From contig VZRZ01008248.1 in the NCBI GenBank assembly GCA_013398175.1, forward strand, positions 631,385 to 695,384: a stretch of 64,000 bases of DNA, read 5' to 3'. The notes under the pieces were generated by a model. That model saw only the letters and a list, made by a program, of their open reading frames with translations. It had not been told where the DNA came from and made no database searches. The position numbers and the translations under genes are program-made. Source of the stretch: Climacteris rufus (Eukaryota; Chordata; Aves; Passeriformes; Climacteridae). Of the stretch, positions 34,046 to 47,300 are shown piece by piece. Each line of letters opens with the position of its first letter. The first letter of the stretch is position 1.

Positions 34046-37000
34046 GCTTTCTGGACTATATTTTCTGAATTCTGGTCAGTTTGTTTGGTTTTTTTTAGCT
34101 TTGGAATATGGACAGACTTTGGATACTGCTGGTGACTAAACCACAAGGGAGTTTTATGTATTTCCTACTCAGGAGGTAGAATGTTTTCCAATGTCCCTAA
34201 TGCCAGTTTATCAAGAGCTTCTTACTGTGAGCTATAATGCATGCTGTCACTAAAATTGCCCAGTAACACAGATGAAGCTTTCCCTAGTGCATTCCAGGTA
34301 GCCCTTCTATCATGGGTCTCTTAGTTGGGACTGTGAACCCAGCATCTCCCATACACAGCATTGCCCCATTACCATCCCCTCTCTTGTGACACAGTATCTC
34401 ACAGTATATGTGCAAAATCCAAGATCCTACAGCAGACCCAAGAAGGCCTCTTTAGTTGCAGGATCTCCACTGAAAGCAGTTGACAGTGAAGTCTGTTTTG
34501 TCTCACAGGAGACACACCTGTCATTTAAATGGCTGTCCATTTCTATCCCTGATTCCATACTCTGCGATGTCTCCCTTAAATGTTCTTAGCCAGGGTGGTT
34601 CTGGTAGGAGTTCAAGTTAGATGCAAAGGACTGTGTTTGAACAGGGAGAGAGCAGTAAGTGTCCCAGCCTGGACTGCAGGAGAGACTTCAACAGTCCTAA
34701 AGTTTCACTATCCAGAAAGGCTGAGTGCAAAGAAGAAGATTCTTCAGTCCTCAACACTGGATGGTTTTGTTGAAGTTTTGGCCTGCCAGCTAATTACCTA
34801 AACCATTTTCTTTGGGAGCTTTCTGCCAAAACCCCAAAGAGAGAAAAATGGGAATTAAATAGCTGTAATAATAAATCTGATACGATCTTGTTGATACAGT
34901 GCAATTTTGTGTTAGTGCTAAATAGCATGGGGTTTAAATAATTTAGTGTTCCTTTTGGTACTTTTTGGTTCATTAGGCAGCCCAGATTTGCAGGGTGTGT
35001 GCACTTGCCATTCCTGCTAGGATTGCTGTTGTTTACAGAGACATTAAACTCTCTTATCAGTGTCATCTTCTGTGTAGAGAAATCCTGACAACCAAAGGCA
35101 AGAGTTAATCTTATATCTTCTTCCTACCAGAAACCCTCTCCCTTTTTTAAAATTAAAGTCCCTTGTAAGACACCCAGCACTTTACAGACTCAAACATCAT
35201 GCTGAATTCTGCATCATTCCTACAGGCTACAAATCAAATCAGAACAGTTTTGCCCACTGATGAGATGATAAGATTTATATTTCTATGTCCTGGTTCACAT
35301 CTAGTCAAGGCAGATGGTACCATTGGAGTGTACACAGTCATTAATTTGGGACTCAGCAACTGTAAACAACCATATTTTTTCTTTCCATCAGAATTAGTAC
35401 ATGAACTAGCATTCAGTAATAAAATATTGGTATCCTAAGCAGGGGCCACAAAATTTACTGAGGTAGAGAAGGGCAGCAGTGATGTGGTAGCTTCTGTCTT
35501 TGTGAGTTAAATCTGTTTAACTGCACTTCAAAGTATTTTTGTCATCGGTGTCTCCAGAGGAAGGGAATAACTTTAGTTACCTACTTCAGAGGGCAAGATG
35601 AAGATTAGAGGCAGCTACACAGTGTTTGTATGGTTCTGGGAAACAGAAGGTCATATACAAGAATATTTCTTTAGTCAGGTAGATTTACAGCTGTTAGAGT
35701 TACTTTTTTTTTCCCCTCAGTTGCCACCCTCTGGCTTTGATGATGCCAGACCTCATGAAACCAAGTCCATATGGATATTCTGGACAAAACAAACAGAACA
35801 GAACTTGTTATTTAATAGTCTATTTCTAACAAATGTTTATTTTTACAAGATAATTTTAGAAATTGTATTTCTGTAGGTTTTTTTGGCTTACTTTCTATTG
35901 TCTAAATCATTTATTAGCAATGATTCTATATTGACATAAACAATTCTAATAAGAAAATGGATATATCATTTTTTATAGACTAAAATTTGAGGAGAGTGAT
36001 TAACAACCTGAAGAAGGGGGAAGGGAAGTTCTACATTAAGAAGATTGGCAGTGCTTCAACTAGAAGACTATGCTGTGACTGAGGCTATACCCAAAAATAG
36101 AATTGGATTAACAGAAGAAAGGCAAGTAGATAAAACTAAGGTCAAAGCAGAAATAGATATTTTAGAATTATCTCATGCACCAAAAGATACAAAGAGATAT
36201 TCAAGGAACTTTCCTGTTATATACACCTATAATGGAAAATCAGTTCACAGTAAGAGGAACTGTGAAAGATAGCTCAAATAATAAGTCAACTAAGACGAAC
36301 TAAGCTTTAAAACAAGAGGGAAAAATTCCAGTAACTCTTTCTGATTGTTTATACAGTCTTTAACATGCATACTATTGCAAATAAATTAAAAAATAAGTTG
36401 TGAAAGACAGCTGTAGTAATACCAACACTTACAGAAAGAAACAGTAAAAACTCTCATTAAGCTGTGGTAACACAGTGGTAAGTCAACCTCAATAGGTTGT
36501 GCTTTAACTTCTCAGGAGAAAATAGGTTTAATTAGATAACAAGTTCTACCTGATGACAATTACTACAGCTCTGTTTACACTAATGAGCCCCAGATCTATA
36601 ATTTGTGGCTGACAGAAGAACACAGATAGGAAAACTTTATAAGAGGAGAAAAGTAGAAGATGGTCGTGTCTGTAGAGATTTTGGTAGGATAATCTGTAGC
36701 ACACAGAATTGTCCTTGTGGCTTTGAATTTCAGTCAGGTAAGTTGGTTTGAAAGGAGGAAAAGTTGTGCATGTAAAAAAATGGGTTTTTTTTTAAATGTG
36801 TTTATCTCTAATGCTCTCAGGTAGATACTGACTATCCTTATCTTTTCTTCAGTTTTCTACATGGAAAAGCTCAAGGCCTATTTTCTTGATAGGAAAGTTT
36901 ACTCAAAGGTAAAGTAATGGTCTAGTGAGAAGCAAGGCCTATGTCTGCTTTTATTGTCATGATTTTGTTCCTTTATCTGTGATTAGCTATTGCTTGGTAA

Positions 37001-38365
37001 AAGTATAGCCAAAACCTAAACCTAGAGAGGAAACACTTATACATTTATAATTCTTTCCTGTAATTCTGTGTTCCTGGCTGACATGAGCACTACAGTGGTG
37101 GCTCTCAACAGCTTCAGGAATTATGTTAAAAGATGAAAGGTATACTTGCTTAATGCAAGAGGTTCCTTCAAATTTATTGGGATGTAAGGCTAATTAGTGG
37201 CAAGGAATCATTGTTTTAATGATGAGCTCAGTATTAGGACAGTAACTGAATGGGAGGGATTTCTCTGTGTTGAGTAGTTCTGCTATTCACAGCAGAATAG
37301 AACAGCTGTGGGGAAATGGTTTCAGTAATATTGCTAATGACCTGTAAACCTGGTATAGCAAATTAATGCTTATTAGTTGGGGAGTTCTGCTCATATGTGA
37401 CCAAATAAGTTCTGTAATAATCTGTGGAGTGAAGGGAAATAAGACTTTTAGGCTTTCAGAAAAAAAACCTCTTATATGAAATTTGTCCTCAGTAGTTATT
37501 TCAGAGAACTGATGATTTGCCTTGATCTTTTATTAAAAAAAAGGTGTGACACATATTGGGGGTGAGAGTGACTATTTCCATTTCAAAAGATGTCTCCTCT
37601 TTCACAAAAAGATTTAAGCAATGGGTACAAAGTGTAGGAATGGTTATAGGTCAGGATTGTCTGAAATTCTGTCCTGGAGAGTTTAGCACCACTTCTCGGT
37701 TCAGCATCTGAAGTCTAGCTGATAAGCTTTTCCTAGGAATGAACACCCGTGCTTGCTGTGCCTGGATGGATGCACTGTCATTGGAAATTCAGTCAGCTAG
37801 GTGGTGATATTCAGCTTTCAGCAGTGGTTGGTTGGTTTGGGCTTTTTTTCTTTTCTCCTCCCTAGGGCTACTTTTTAATGAAAAACTTCTCCAGTACTAG
37901 CCTATGAGTCATAAACATAATTTCCTCTAAATTTGTAGCAGCCTGTGCAATACTAGATAATTAAATATTGAAAAGGTCTGTGATTCTTGTCTTTGCTCAT
38001 TTTAGAAGCACTTGCAATAAAACTCTGCCTATTGCAGACAGGTACTGGAATGTTTCAAAAGTGACAGATGGATACAATACAAATGTACTTAAATCTCAGA
38101 AATGATGCAATAGGTCAAGCTGAATCCTGATCCATTAGAAAACAAACATTTAATGTTTTGGCAGTGACAAGCTTTGTGTGAACCCCAGCAGGAGGCCTGT
38201 ACAGTTAGTCTGAGCAGGTTCAGTCAGCATAACTCTGCCTAAATCAAATTCACTGTCACTGGCCTGCAGCAGTTCAGAGTCTGATCTATAGGATTCCCAT
38301 AAAAAATCTGCCAAAGCACCATAATGTACCTCTTGGAGATCAAGTCACTGAGGCTATTGTCTCTT
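34046..38365. other. Intergenic, no gene recognised
   Basis: About 4.3 kb of AT-rich sequence with only short chance frames (longest 92 codons at 35598-35876). No repeat family is recognised. Confidence 0.5.
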
Positions 38366-38392
38366 GGGGTGTGGGGTGGGGGTGGGGGTGGG
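38366..38392 (+). repeat. G-rich tract with G-quadruplex potential
   Basis: Five consecutive runs of three to five G separated by one to three bases (gggg tgt gggg t ggggg t ggggg t ggg) satisfy the usual G3+N1-7 quadruplex rule on the + strand. It is isolated in AT-rich sequence and is not in a CpG island. Confidence 0.85.
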
Positions 38393-41300
38393 TGAGAGGA
38401 AAGAACATTTTTAAAACTCATCTAATACAGATGCTGCACACAAGATAGCTGTTCCAGGAAGAACAACCAGCATAAGAAGGCTTATTATGTTGAGGTTCTT
38501 TAAATAAAAATACTTTATTGGCGAAAACATCTCCAGCTGTGCTTATAGTATAGGACTTTGGCATAACAGTAGCAGGTGGGTTCAGCATTAAAATAACTGG
38601 TAATTACATTTTTCATATAATGTACTTCACAGGAAAAAGAAGGAAACCACATGAGGTTTTAGCTCAATAAGCTTTATTCTCCTCCTTGGTCTGGTCTTCT
38701 GACTAAGGCTGCAGAGCAGAGATAAGAGTGGCTGATACTGCAAACCTGTAAGCCTCTCTTATCTGTCAATACTGCTCTCTTCCTGACAGGGACAGGCAGA
38801 GGCGTGTGATGGCAGCTTTTTTCTTGTCCTTGGTTAAACATAGAACTGCTGTTGAATTTTCTGTCTATAGGTCTGTTTATACATCCATTACACTGAAAAT
38901 AAACTTGTCCTACTCTGAAGATTTTCATTAAGTTCACAAGTCTGTTCTGAGCTTAGTGAAGATATGTCTTTGTTAAGCTGCCCTAAACATAATTAGCTGT
39001 GTTCTGGCTTTGGTTGGCCTTGGTGATACAGATCAGTTGTAATCAATATGAGAGGTGCTGCACTAGATTTTTCATCTGGTGCTCAAGGCTGGGAGTACAG
39101 TAACCTTCTAAGTCCAAATATAAGAAACCTGAAATGCAGATATCCATCTTCCAGCCCCTTGCTGCAACTCTTCTCTTGGGGAGGTGGTGGTTTCAGTCTG
39201 GCTTTCCAGTTTCTCTGGAAACTGCCAGGTGGTAGGGAGGGCTGCTGATTCTCACACCAGCATATTTACTCCTGCTTGAAGGTGCCTTGAAAGGAAGAAA
39301 GTATCTGTTAGAGCCAGAAAGTGAATCTGAGGAATGTGCTATCTGCCTGCATGCCCTGTGCTGTGATGGTGATACAGGACAGTGGAGTCCCTCTGCCACG
39401 TATCTGTTATTCCTAGAGCTCTGAAAATAGTTACCCTGAGGTTTATATTGACTTCCTGCTGGGAACAGTCAACTCCGTGTTGTCCACTCTGCACTGGGGA
39501 TGGCATTTCTTGCTTCTCTAGTGGAAGCAGTGTGCTGAGTCTATGTTGGGTTATGCTCATAGTTCTGGGATTCAGTGCAGTCTTCTACATGGATATGAAG
39601 TGTTCCCTTCACCATGTGGGATTGCTGAACAGTCCTTGTTCTGAAGGAGGAGGGCTAAAATATTCTTTCTGGTTAACGAGACTATTAATTTTGTTTTTGC
39701 ATTATGTCAGACTTCACTGTAGCTACTAGGTATTAAATGAGAAAAATTACTAAAAGTTAGATAGGAACACTAAAAACCAGTTTTATTAGTTACTACACTA
39801 TGCAGTTACATGCTGTTTTCTGCAAGGCATTTGGATGCTGCATGAGACAGCTGGAAGTATATTGCAATTAGAGACAATGAATTGGTTGCCAATTTCCTCT
39901 CTTGAATGCTTCCATTAACAGTCCCACTAACATTTGTAGTGAACCTTTAATGAATACAATAAGCCACATAACCCAAGTGAGCCTGCGTGGTGTGGTACAT
40001 GATATCTTCTGTAATGATACCATGCAGTCATGTTTTCCATCTGATTTTCTAAGTACTTCATCAACAACTTGATATGTCTTCTATTCAAAAAAAAGTTGCC
40101 TCTGTGAGGAGAAATTATTAACTTCATTTCCCCACATTATTTTTTTTCATATCTGCTTTGTTCTGTGTTAAGCACCTTTGGAGAATGGCAAAAATAGCAG
40201 AGTAGTAATGATATAGTTGATTAATAATGTGCTGCTTTTATTTTAATGCTCAATCCTTAGAGGTTGTAATATGGTGCTGGGGTGCCCTCTTAGGTAGGCT
40301 TGGTGGCTTCAGCAAGCGGTGAAAGCTCTCAGCAGTGCAGATGGGATCTGCTCCATGCCAATTCAAAGGCATATCTGAGTATCTAAGGTGAGTGCTTGGA
40401 TGCATATGCCTGTGCTGAATATGAATAGCAGGACCTTCCTCTAGCAGTCTGAGGATAAGGTAAAATCAGGCCTTGCTTCTGCAATAGCCTAGTCACTTCT
40501 TCCTCCAGGTGATCTTTCCTGTTGTCTTCTGCACAATGTGTGACATTGCTATGAAGCAGAGAGAAGTGGTTTGAAGAAATGCTGGGAGTCAGGTTTGTGT
40601 CTGACTGTATCCATCAGTCAGTCTATGACGATCAAACTTGCTTCAGGATCAGTCTGTGTTGCCCCCTTGTAAAAGAAGGGATATATGGATTTGAGATCCT
40701 CTATGTTTAGGAGCTTGTTTAAACATTAGTTCCCCACTTTGTAATTAGATGTCTCCTTGTAAAGGCAGTCTCAGCTGTTTTGTATGGCATATAGGTGTGC
40801 TCAGGGTATGCCTACATGGTCGTGTATTTAAATGCCTTCCTGAAGACTGGTGTTCTGCTAACATCCTCTCGAGTATGGACTGTTGGGGTTGGGGCTGTTA
40901 GGTTGTAGTTTTGTACAAATGTGGATGTAAAAGATGAAACTTTTGGAGAATTTAGTAAGGGTGGGTTGAGAGTTGTCCTCAAAGGTGCTGAGGGAGCCCC
41001 ACTATGTAAAAGCTGGCTCCACTTTGTGCAGGGCCATTCCCTCACAATGCCATACCTCAGGTCAGCATTCAGGATGTCAGCAGCAGCAGTGAGGAAATGG
41101 GGTTCAATGATACTTGACTGGCTTGCTGCTAGTTGAGCCCTTCCCAGTGAAAGAAGTTGGCAGTGGTGAGATGAAGACATGGTGTTGCATTTGTTGGGCT
41201 TTTGCAGTAGGATCTGTCACAAACTGTAGAGGGCCAGCATTGGTTTGGTTGCAGTCTGCTGTGTTTTGTTCTTAATTGTTAAAATTTGCCCCGATACTGT

Positions 41301-44300
41301 TATCAAGCCAAAATAGTCATCTTTTTGTCCGCATAATAGATGAGATGCTTTGAAGAAAGAGGGCTTTTCTGGTGTATGTTTTCCTTCTGCTGAGCTCTTC
41401 CACAATACCTGTATACATGCATGCAGACATGAGAACAAATCTAACTTCCTGAATAAATCAATTTTCCCAATGCTTTTACAATTTAATAAAGCAGGGCTTG
41501 TCTTTGTAATCTCATTGCTATTGGCTGAAGGAAGTTAGCAACTCTACTGATTATGCCTGTTGCTTTTAGCTACAAGACCCTCACCTTACTCCATTAAGGA
41601 GCAACTCTGTCCACATATCTCATAGCTGCCACACAGTGCTGGTTAGTGGGGCAAATGACTGGTCTAAGCTGCCTCTGACAAATTCAGTGAATTATCTGCA
41701 GCCTACTTCATTAACCAAGCCTAAACAGTGAATACTGTGCTGTTGGTAGTGCTGGGGGTGCATTTTGCATGCTGCCTTTCCTCTTCCTCCCCTGCTGCCT
41801 CTTGGTCATTACTGAAGTTATGAGGGTACCTGCCGTTTTCCTGTGTGTCTAGAGCAGGGATGCAGTGTAAATAATTCATAAGGCTTACAGATTTCAAGCA
41901 AGTTTAGTTAGAGTGGGTGACGGAAACAAGTTGAAAGATGCACAGTACTGGATTTTCATCTGATGCAAATCAGGATTTTGTTAGAGCTGTTCTAGATCTC
42001 CCTGTGGTAGCTGAAGCTGGCTTTCCCCAAGATTTGCTCAGACTGCTTATCTGCAGTTGCCAGAGCAGAGCTGTCTCTACCTTAAAGCCTGCTTGCCTGC
42101 TGTGGACTCCTTTGTTTTGTTTTTTTTTTTTTTAGCAGTGGCTTTTGATATGTAATGAGGATTGCTCATAAGGGAATTCCTATGGATCCAGTAATCGTTA
42201 AAACATCTTTCATGAGAAGAGTCTTGGGGCTGCATAAACCTGTTTTGAGGACCTATAGGGAAAAGGCTGTGCTTGGTCTCTGTGCTTGTAACTGTAGCAT
42301 ATTACCTTTGAATCTTTTCAACTTCTCAGTTAGGCTTTGGCAAGAGGCCATGGGGCTTTTTTAGGCAAGAATTGGTTAAGTGATGCAGTTTGCTTTTGGA
42401 TCAGTGCATGGCCATCCATTTTAAAAGGCATTTTTTACAGTGTTCTAGCTGATAAATGAGTTCTGTCCTGGGCTGTTAGGATGCAGCAGTCTCAGGCATA
42501 GGTCAAGTGCTTCTGCTACAGGGTATGAGGAATGCATTTCTTTGCTTCATCTCGTGACTTCAAAATCTTGTTATATGTTTTTATTTTTTCCTATTACAGC
42601 AATATAGCATTCTTGCCTCAAGAAAGAGAAAAAAATAGCTAAATAAACTCTACAGCATTTTGAGTGCTGACTTCATGTAAGTCCAAATATATGCAAGAAG
42701 CTGTAGTAGCATCAAGCTACTTAGAACAAACTAGAGTTATCTTAACATAGTGAATATTTGTCTTTTGTTGATGTTTACCCAAGAGGATATTAAGAGTAAA
42801 AGGATGAAAGAAAAATACCTGTTCTCTTTATTGATAGTGTTACATTGTTTGCAAGTACTTCATCTTCTTTATTGACATCAATATTTTGGCTGTCTCAAGT
42901 AGCAAGCCTGCTTAATGTGGAAGCAACTGCATTGATGACAGTGAGACAAAAGCATTGATAACTGGATTGCAAGGTTTATCCATTAATAGTCATGCTGCTT
43001 TAGTTTGATTTGGTGGCCCAAGTTAGTAGAGCACAAGCCAGGTGGCAGTTCATAAAATTGAAAGTAGTTCACTCTGATTATTCAGTATTATCTTTAGATA
43101 ATAGATGTACAATAGGCATTTCTCCTATTTATTTAAAGGCTGGGTTTCTGTGCATTGGTTTTCGTGTTAACTGGAGAGGTAACAGTGCTGTGTTCTTACT
43201 ATATGTGGCAGGGGTGGTGTGGCAGTGCAAGTTCAAATGTGGCTTTGGAAGTGCAGTTAGCTATTTTTGTCACATCATATGCTGGCAAAGTTGCAGATGT
43301 GGATGTGTTTACAGGGGGAATAGAAGTGATCCTGCATCTCCTACATTTTGATGCTGGGAGACTGTTCTGGAGTACTTTGATATCAGAGACTCATCCTGTG
43401 ATATCTGTTAATGTTTGCCTCTGAGTTTTTCTAGGCACTAGAATAGGAATGTGTGATTGTTATCCTCTTTGATACTTTCTGGAAAGATAAAATTGTTGAT
43501 TTGTGTTTTAATTTTGATTGTGATTGCTTGGTGAATAATTGTTTCTGGAAAGAAAAGCACTTTGTACATATAGAGGATGCTTGCTGTAGGTGGTATTAAG
43601 ATAATTTAGGAAGAAATGTAGCTTTATGTAAAGCTTGTTCTCTTTTCCTTTGCATGCCAGGGGTCTCAGAAAATGCATTTTTTTTCCAAGATGATGGTTG
43701 CACTTGAGTGTGTGTAGATGGGACAAGGTTTAGAGCTGTACCATAAGAAGCCTCTAAGGAGGCATACTTATGTAATGAGTGGTAGGCAAGCAGCTCAAAT
43801 TTGGTGGTAGGTGTACATCATTTTTATCTTCAGAGTTTGCTTAATTTTGCGGTGCATTTCTGTTTATCTGTGAATAGTAGTGAAACATCCTATTTCAGCA
43901 AGATGCTTTGCTTTCAGAGAAGTTGTGGGGGCTTCAGGCCACAGTACTATAGTCCCTCTGTTGTGGGACTTGGTGTGCTTCTCTGCTACAAGCCTTGAGA
44001 TTGAGGTTTGAAGGCAAATTCTTGAAATGAATTAATGTTTCAGTACCTTGCTGGATTTCTGACAAGAGGTGTCAACAACTTTGAGTACTAAGTTTTTCAA
44101 AGTATAAAACTTTTTCAACCTGCAATATGCTATTTTTTTCTTTAAGTCTGAAACTTACTGGTTGCTGTAGGATCTGAAACAAAGACTACTGACAGATGGG
44201 ACTCAGTACCTTTAGTGCTAGCCAAAGGATGCCTTGCAAAACAGAAGGTAGCATAACCTGGCTGTTTTTTCAGGCTCCCATTTTGCACTGGAAAAGACAC

Positions 44301-47300
44301 TTGGAATTTCCTTTCATCCCTTCACCTTTTGAAAAGGACGTATTTGAAGTATTTTTTTTCAGATAAGGGAAAATAAGGCCTCTTTTAGCAGGTTACTGTA
44401 TTGTGATGACTCTTACATTTACTGATTTTAATAGATATTTTAAAAACCAGAACAGATATGTAAAAAGCTGAGTTCTCTGTAGATCTTAAGACAGCGTGGG
44501 CTTTGGTGTACAATCATGAAATCAAAATTGCTACACTTTTTTCCATTAAAATTCCATAAACATCAATTGGCTGACTCATCACTAATCTCATCAGGATTAA
44601 GACCTTAATCGTACTCAAACAACATTATAGCACAGAGTAAGAGGCTGAAAATTGATTTTTCTTGTTTGTACTCTGTGCATTTGCATACGTGTACTTACTA
44701 TGTCCTGGCTTAAAGCATCTAGTGAACAGCTTGGAGGTGATCTGATAAAAATAACCTGAAAAGTCTCTTACTAAATTACTTGAGGTTACATTCTTGAATA
44801 CTAAATTACTTGATGTTTCCCTAGATGTGAGCTGCTCTGAGAATTAATTCCCTTCCTGGGCCATGGTAGGGAGCATGACTGTTTGATTATACAAGCTAAG
44901 GAAATGTATTTTAAACAGAACCACCTACAGCTACTGTTTCATTATTAACAAATGCCTGTCGGAAGAATGGCCTTTCTGACCCTGTAGGCACTTCTATGCA
45001 CATCTGCCAATGTTTACCACCATGAAAGGATAAAACTGGTGCTCAATGCAAGTGTTACTTCAGGATTCTCTTGAACAGGTGCTTTATATAAATCCTGGAG
45101 GGCACAGAGCAGGATTCTTGAACAATATCCAGCTAAGAACAATGGAACAGAAATTGGTAATGCCTGAACTTTTGGCTGGAAAATACTCTCAAGTGCAAGT
45201 GGCACTAGCAGTTACTACCCTGCATTTGAAAAGTTATTTCCCAACTGGGAAAACTGAGCTTGAACTAGTGGGGTTTGATACAACAATGCAATTACCTGAA
45301 ATTCCTTGAATACGCTGTGTGACAAACTGATGCTTGTTGTTTTCTCAGTGTTTCAGCCACTCTGTTCTCTAACTAGCAGCCTCAGGCAGAAGGGATTAAA
45401 TCTTGTAGTTAGCCCTACCAATCTGATACGTTTTGAGGCAGCATGCTAAAGCTTTTTAACCTTTTGGAATGTAATAGAAGTTAAGCTAATAGTGGGTGGG
45501 ATGGTGAGGTGTAATGAGTGGAAAACTTGTCAGGTCATCCCAACAAAAATCCTAGGAATATTGGTGATAGCAAATCTCTTTTTAAATTATTAAAACATGG
45601 GCTTTCTAAGTTAACGTCTAAATAAAATGTCATATTTCTGTTGTAAGGTACTAAGAATCCAAATTGTTACATAACAAATACAATTTATGTCTAAATATAA
45701 CTGCAGAGAAGTACATTGCAGACTAGAGAAATCATTAGCTGCTACAAGACTTGAGTAATTGCTAATTAGTGTGGTTTGTGGCCAGTACTCACGAAGTCAC
45801 CAGAGTAAGAACAAATGCACTTAAGCCAGCTGTGGTATTTGGTTTCTTGCTTGTAGTCCTTCTCATTGGCTTGCTAGGAACCTGGCCAAAGTATTGACTC
45901 GCTTTCCACACTGAAGTATAAGAAATGAAGAGAGATTTGCTTTCTTGTGAGTTATTAATTGGATTGAAACTTGTTTTTTAACAACTTGCAGCATTCTGAG
46001 CTCTGCTTGTAGCTGTGGGTGCTTTGCTGGCTTCCAGTGCTGTGCTGTGCTTGTCTCTGCCTGCCCCACTGACTGTGTGCAGGGCAGGTGCTTTGCTGGC
46101 CACCATCTGCTACATACACACTCCAGCAGTCACTTTGTGTGCAATGAAGGTGCTACAGGTGCTCAGCATGTAGTGAAGTGATTGTGTATTTGAGGGTGTA
46201 GGCAGAGGAGTTGCTTGAAATCTGAACTGCAATAGTGTTAAGCAGTTTAAACTTTCTACAGAGTAGTCTTCTTTGAGGAGCACAAATCACTTACTCCCTG
46301 CAGAAGGAAAAGCTCTTTTTACTAGGACTCCCAGCAATTAATGTGATGTTGAACTGTGTCAAAAATATGCTTCTGGTCTCCAGAAGTATTTGAATTTCAC
46401 CAATCAAAATCAAACCATGAAGATGGAATAGAAAACGTTTTTAAGAAGTTGACATCTTGATGCTCAGCCTATGTCTTCAGATCTGTCTCTGCAGCCATCA
46501 TATCTAGGAGATGCTCAGCACTTCTAGTCCTGAACTTCGCTAGCTTGATTAGTTGCTAAGAAATCAACTTTGGCTTAATTGTACTAAAACTGTATTATAT
46601 TGAAAGTAAACTGCTGAAGAGACTGTTTGGTGATTGGACAATATGCTCTGAAAAAAGGCTTGCATAAAATGAACTTGAACAATTCTGTTCAGTGCTGGCC
46701 TGTGTGCTTGCTAGATGTGTAGGGACTTGGCAGAACTTGAGAGATTAAGACCTAAGCTTCATCTTTAAACTGAAGGTCTTCCACAGCAAACCACTCAAAA
46801 TCACTTATCTATTCCTGAGCAGTGTGTACACTGGGGAAGGGCCAGGGCTAACTCCTGGGGTAGGGTGTTGTGTCTAGAGGAGCTCTTATTTGGGGGTCTC
46901 TGACAAACAGCCTCAGTTTTGGTCACAAGTGACCAGCAGTAGTAGTAAATCAGGCCCCTAGCTGGGCATGTTTAGGTACCCTCCTAACATGCAGTGCCCT
47001 TGGAGATTTGTTTTGGCAGAGTAAGACACTGATCTGTAGTACCCTTCACATGAAATTTAAATAAAGCAAGTAAGAAAAAAATGTGTTCAAGTTGTTTTTT
47101 TTTAAACCAAAGCAAACCCAATGTTAACTCTGGCTATTTACATATTTGCAGCTGGACTACAGTTTTGCTTTTGCTTTGTATTTCTTTAACAAATTTTTTC
47201 CGCTTTACAGACTTGCATCTTTAATAGCAAAGTAGATGTAGATTTGAAAATCCAGAATTTATGACTGATAGACATTGTGTATTTGATTTCACATTATTTT

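Noticed and set aside
44701..44725. tgtcctggctt as another LTR start
   Set aside because: Only about ten bases match and nothing LTR-like follows.
45046..45309. 87-codon plus-strand frame with protein-like composition
   Set aside because: No family resemblance and no splice or promoter context. The overlapping minus-strand frame is equally long in part.
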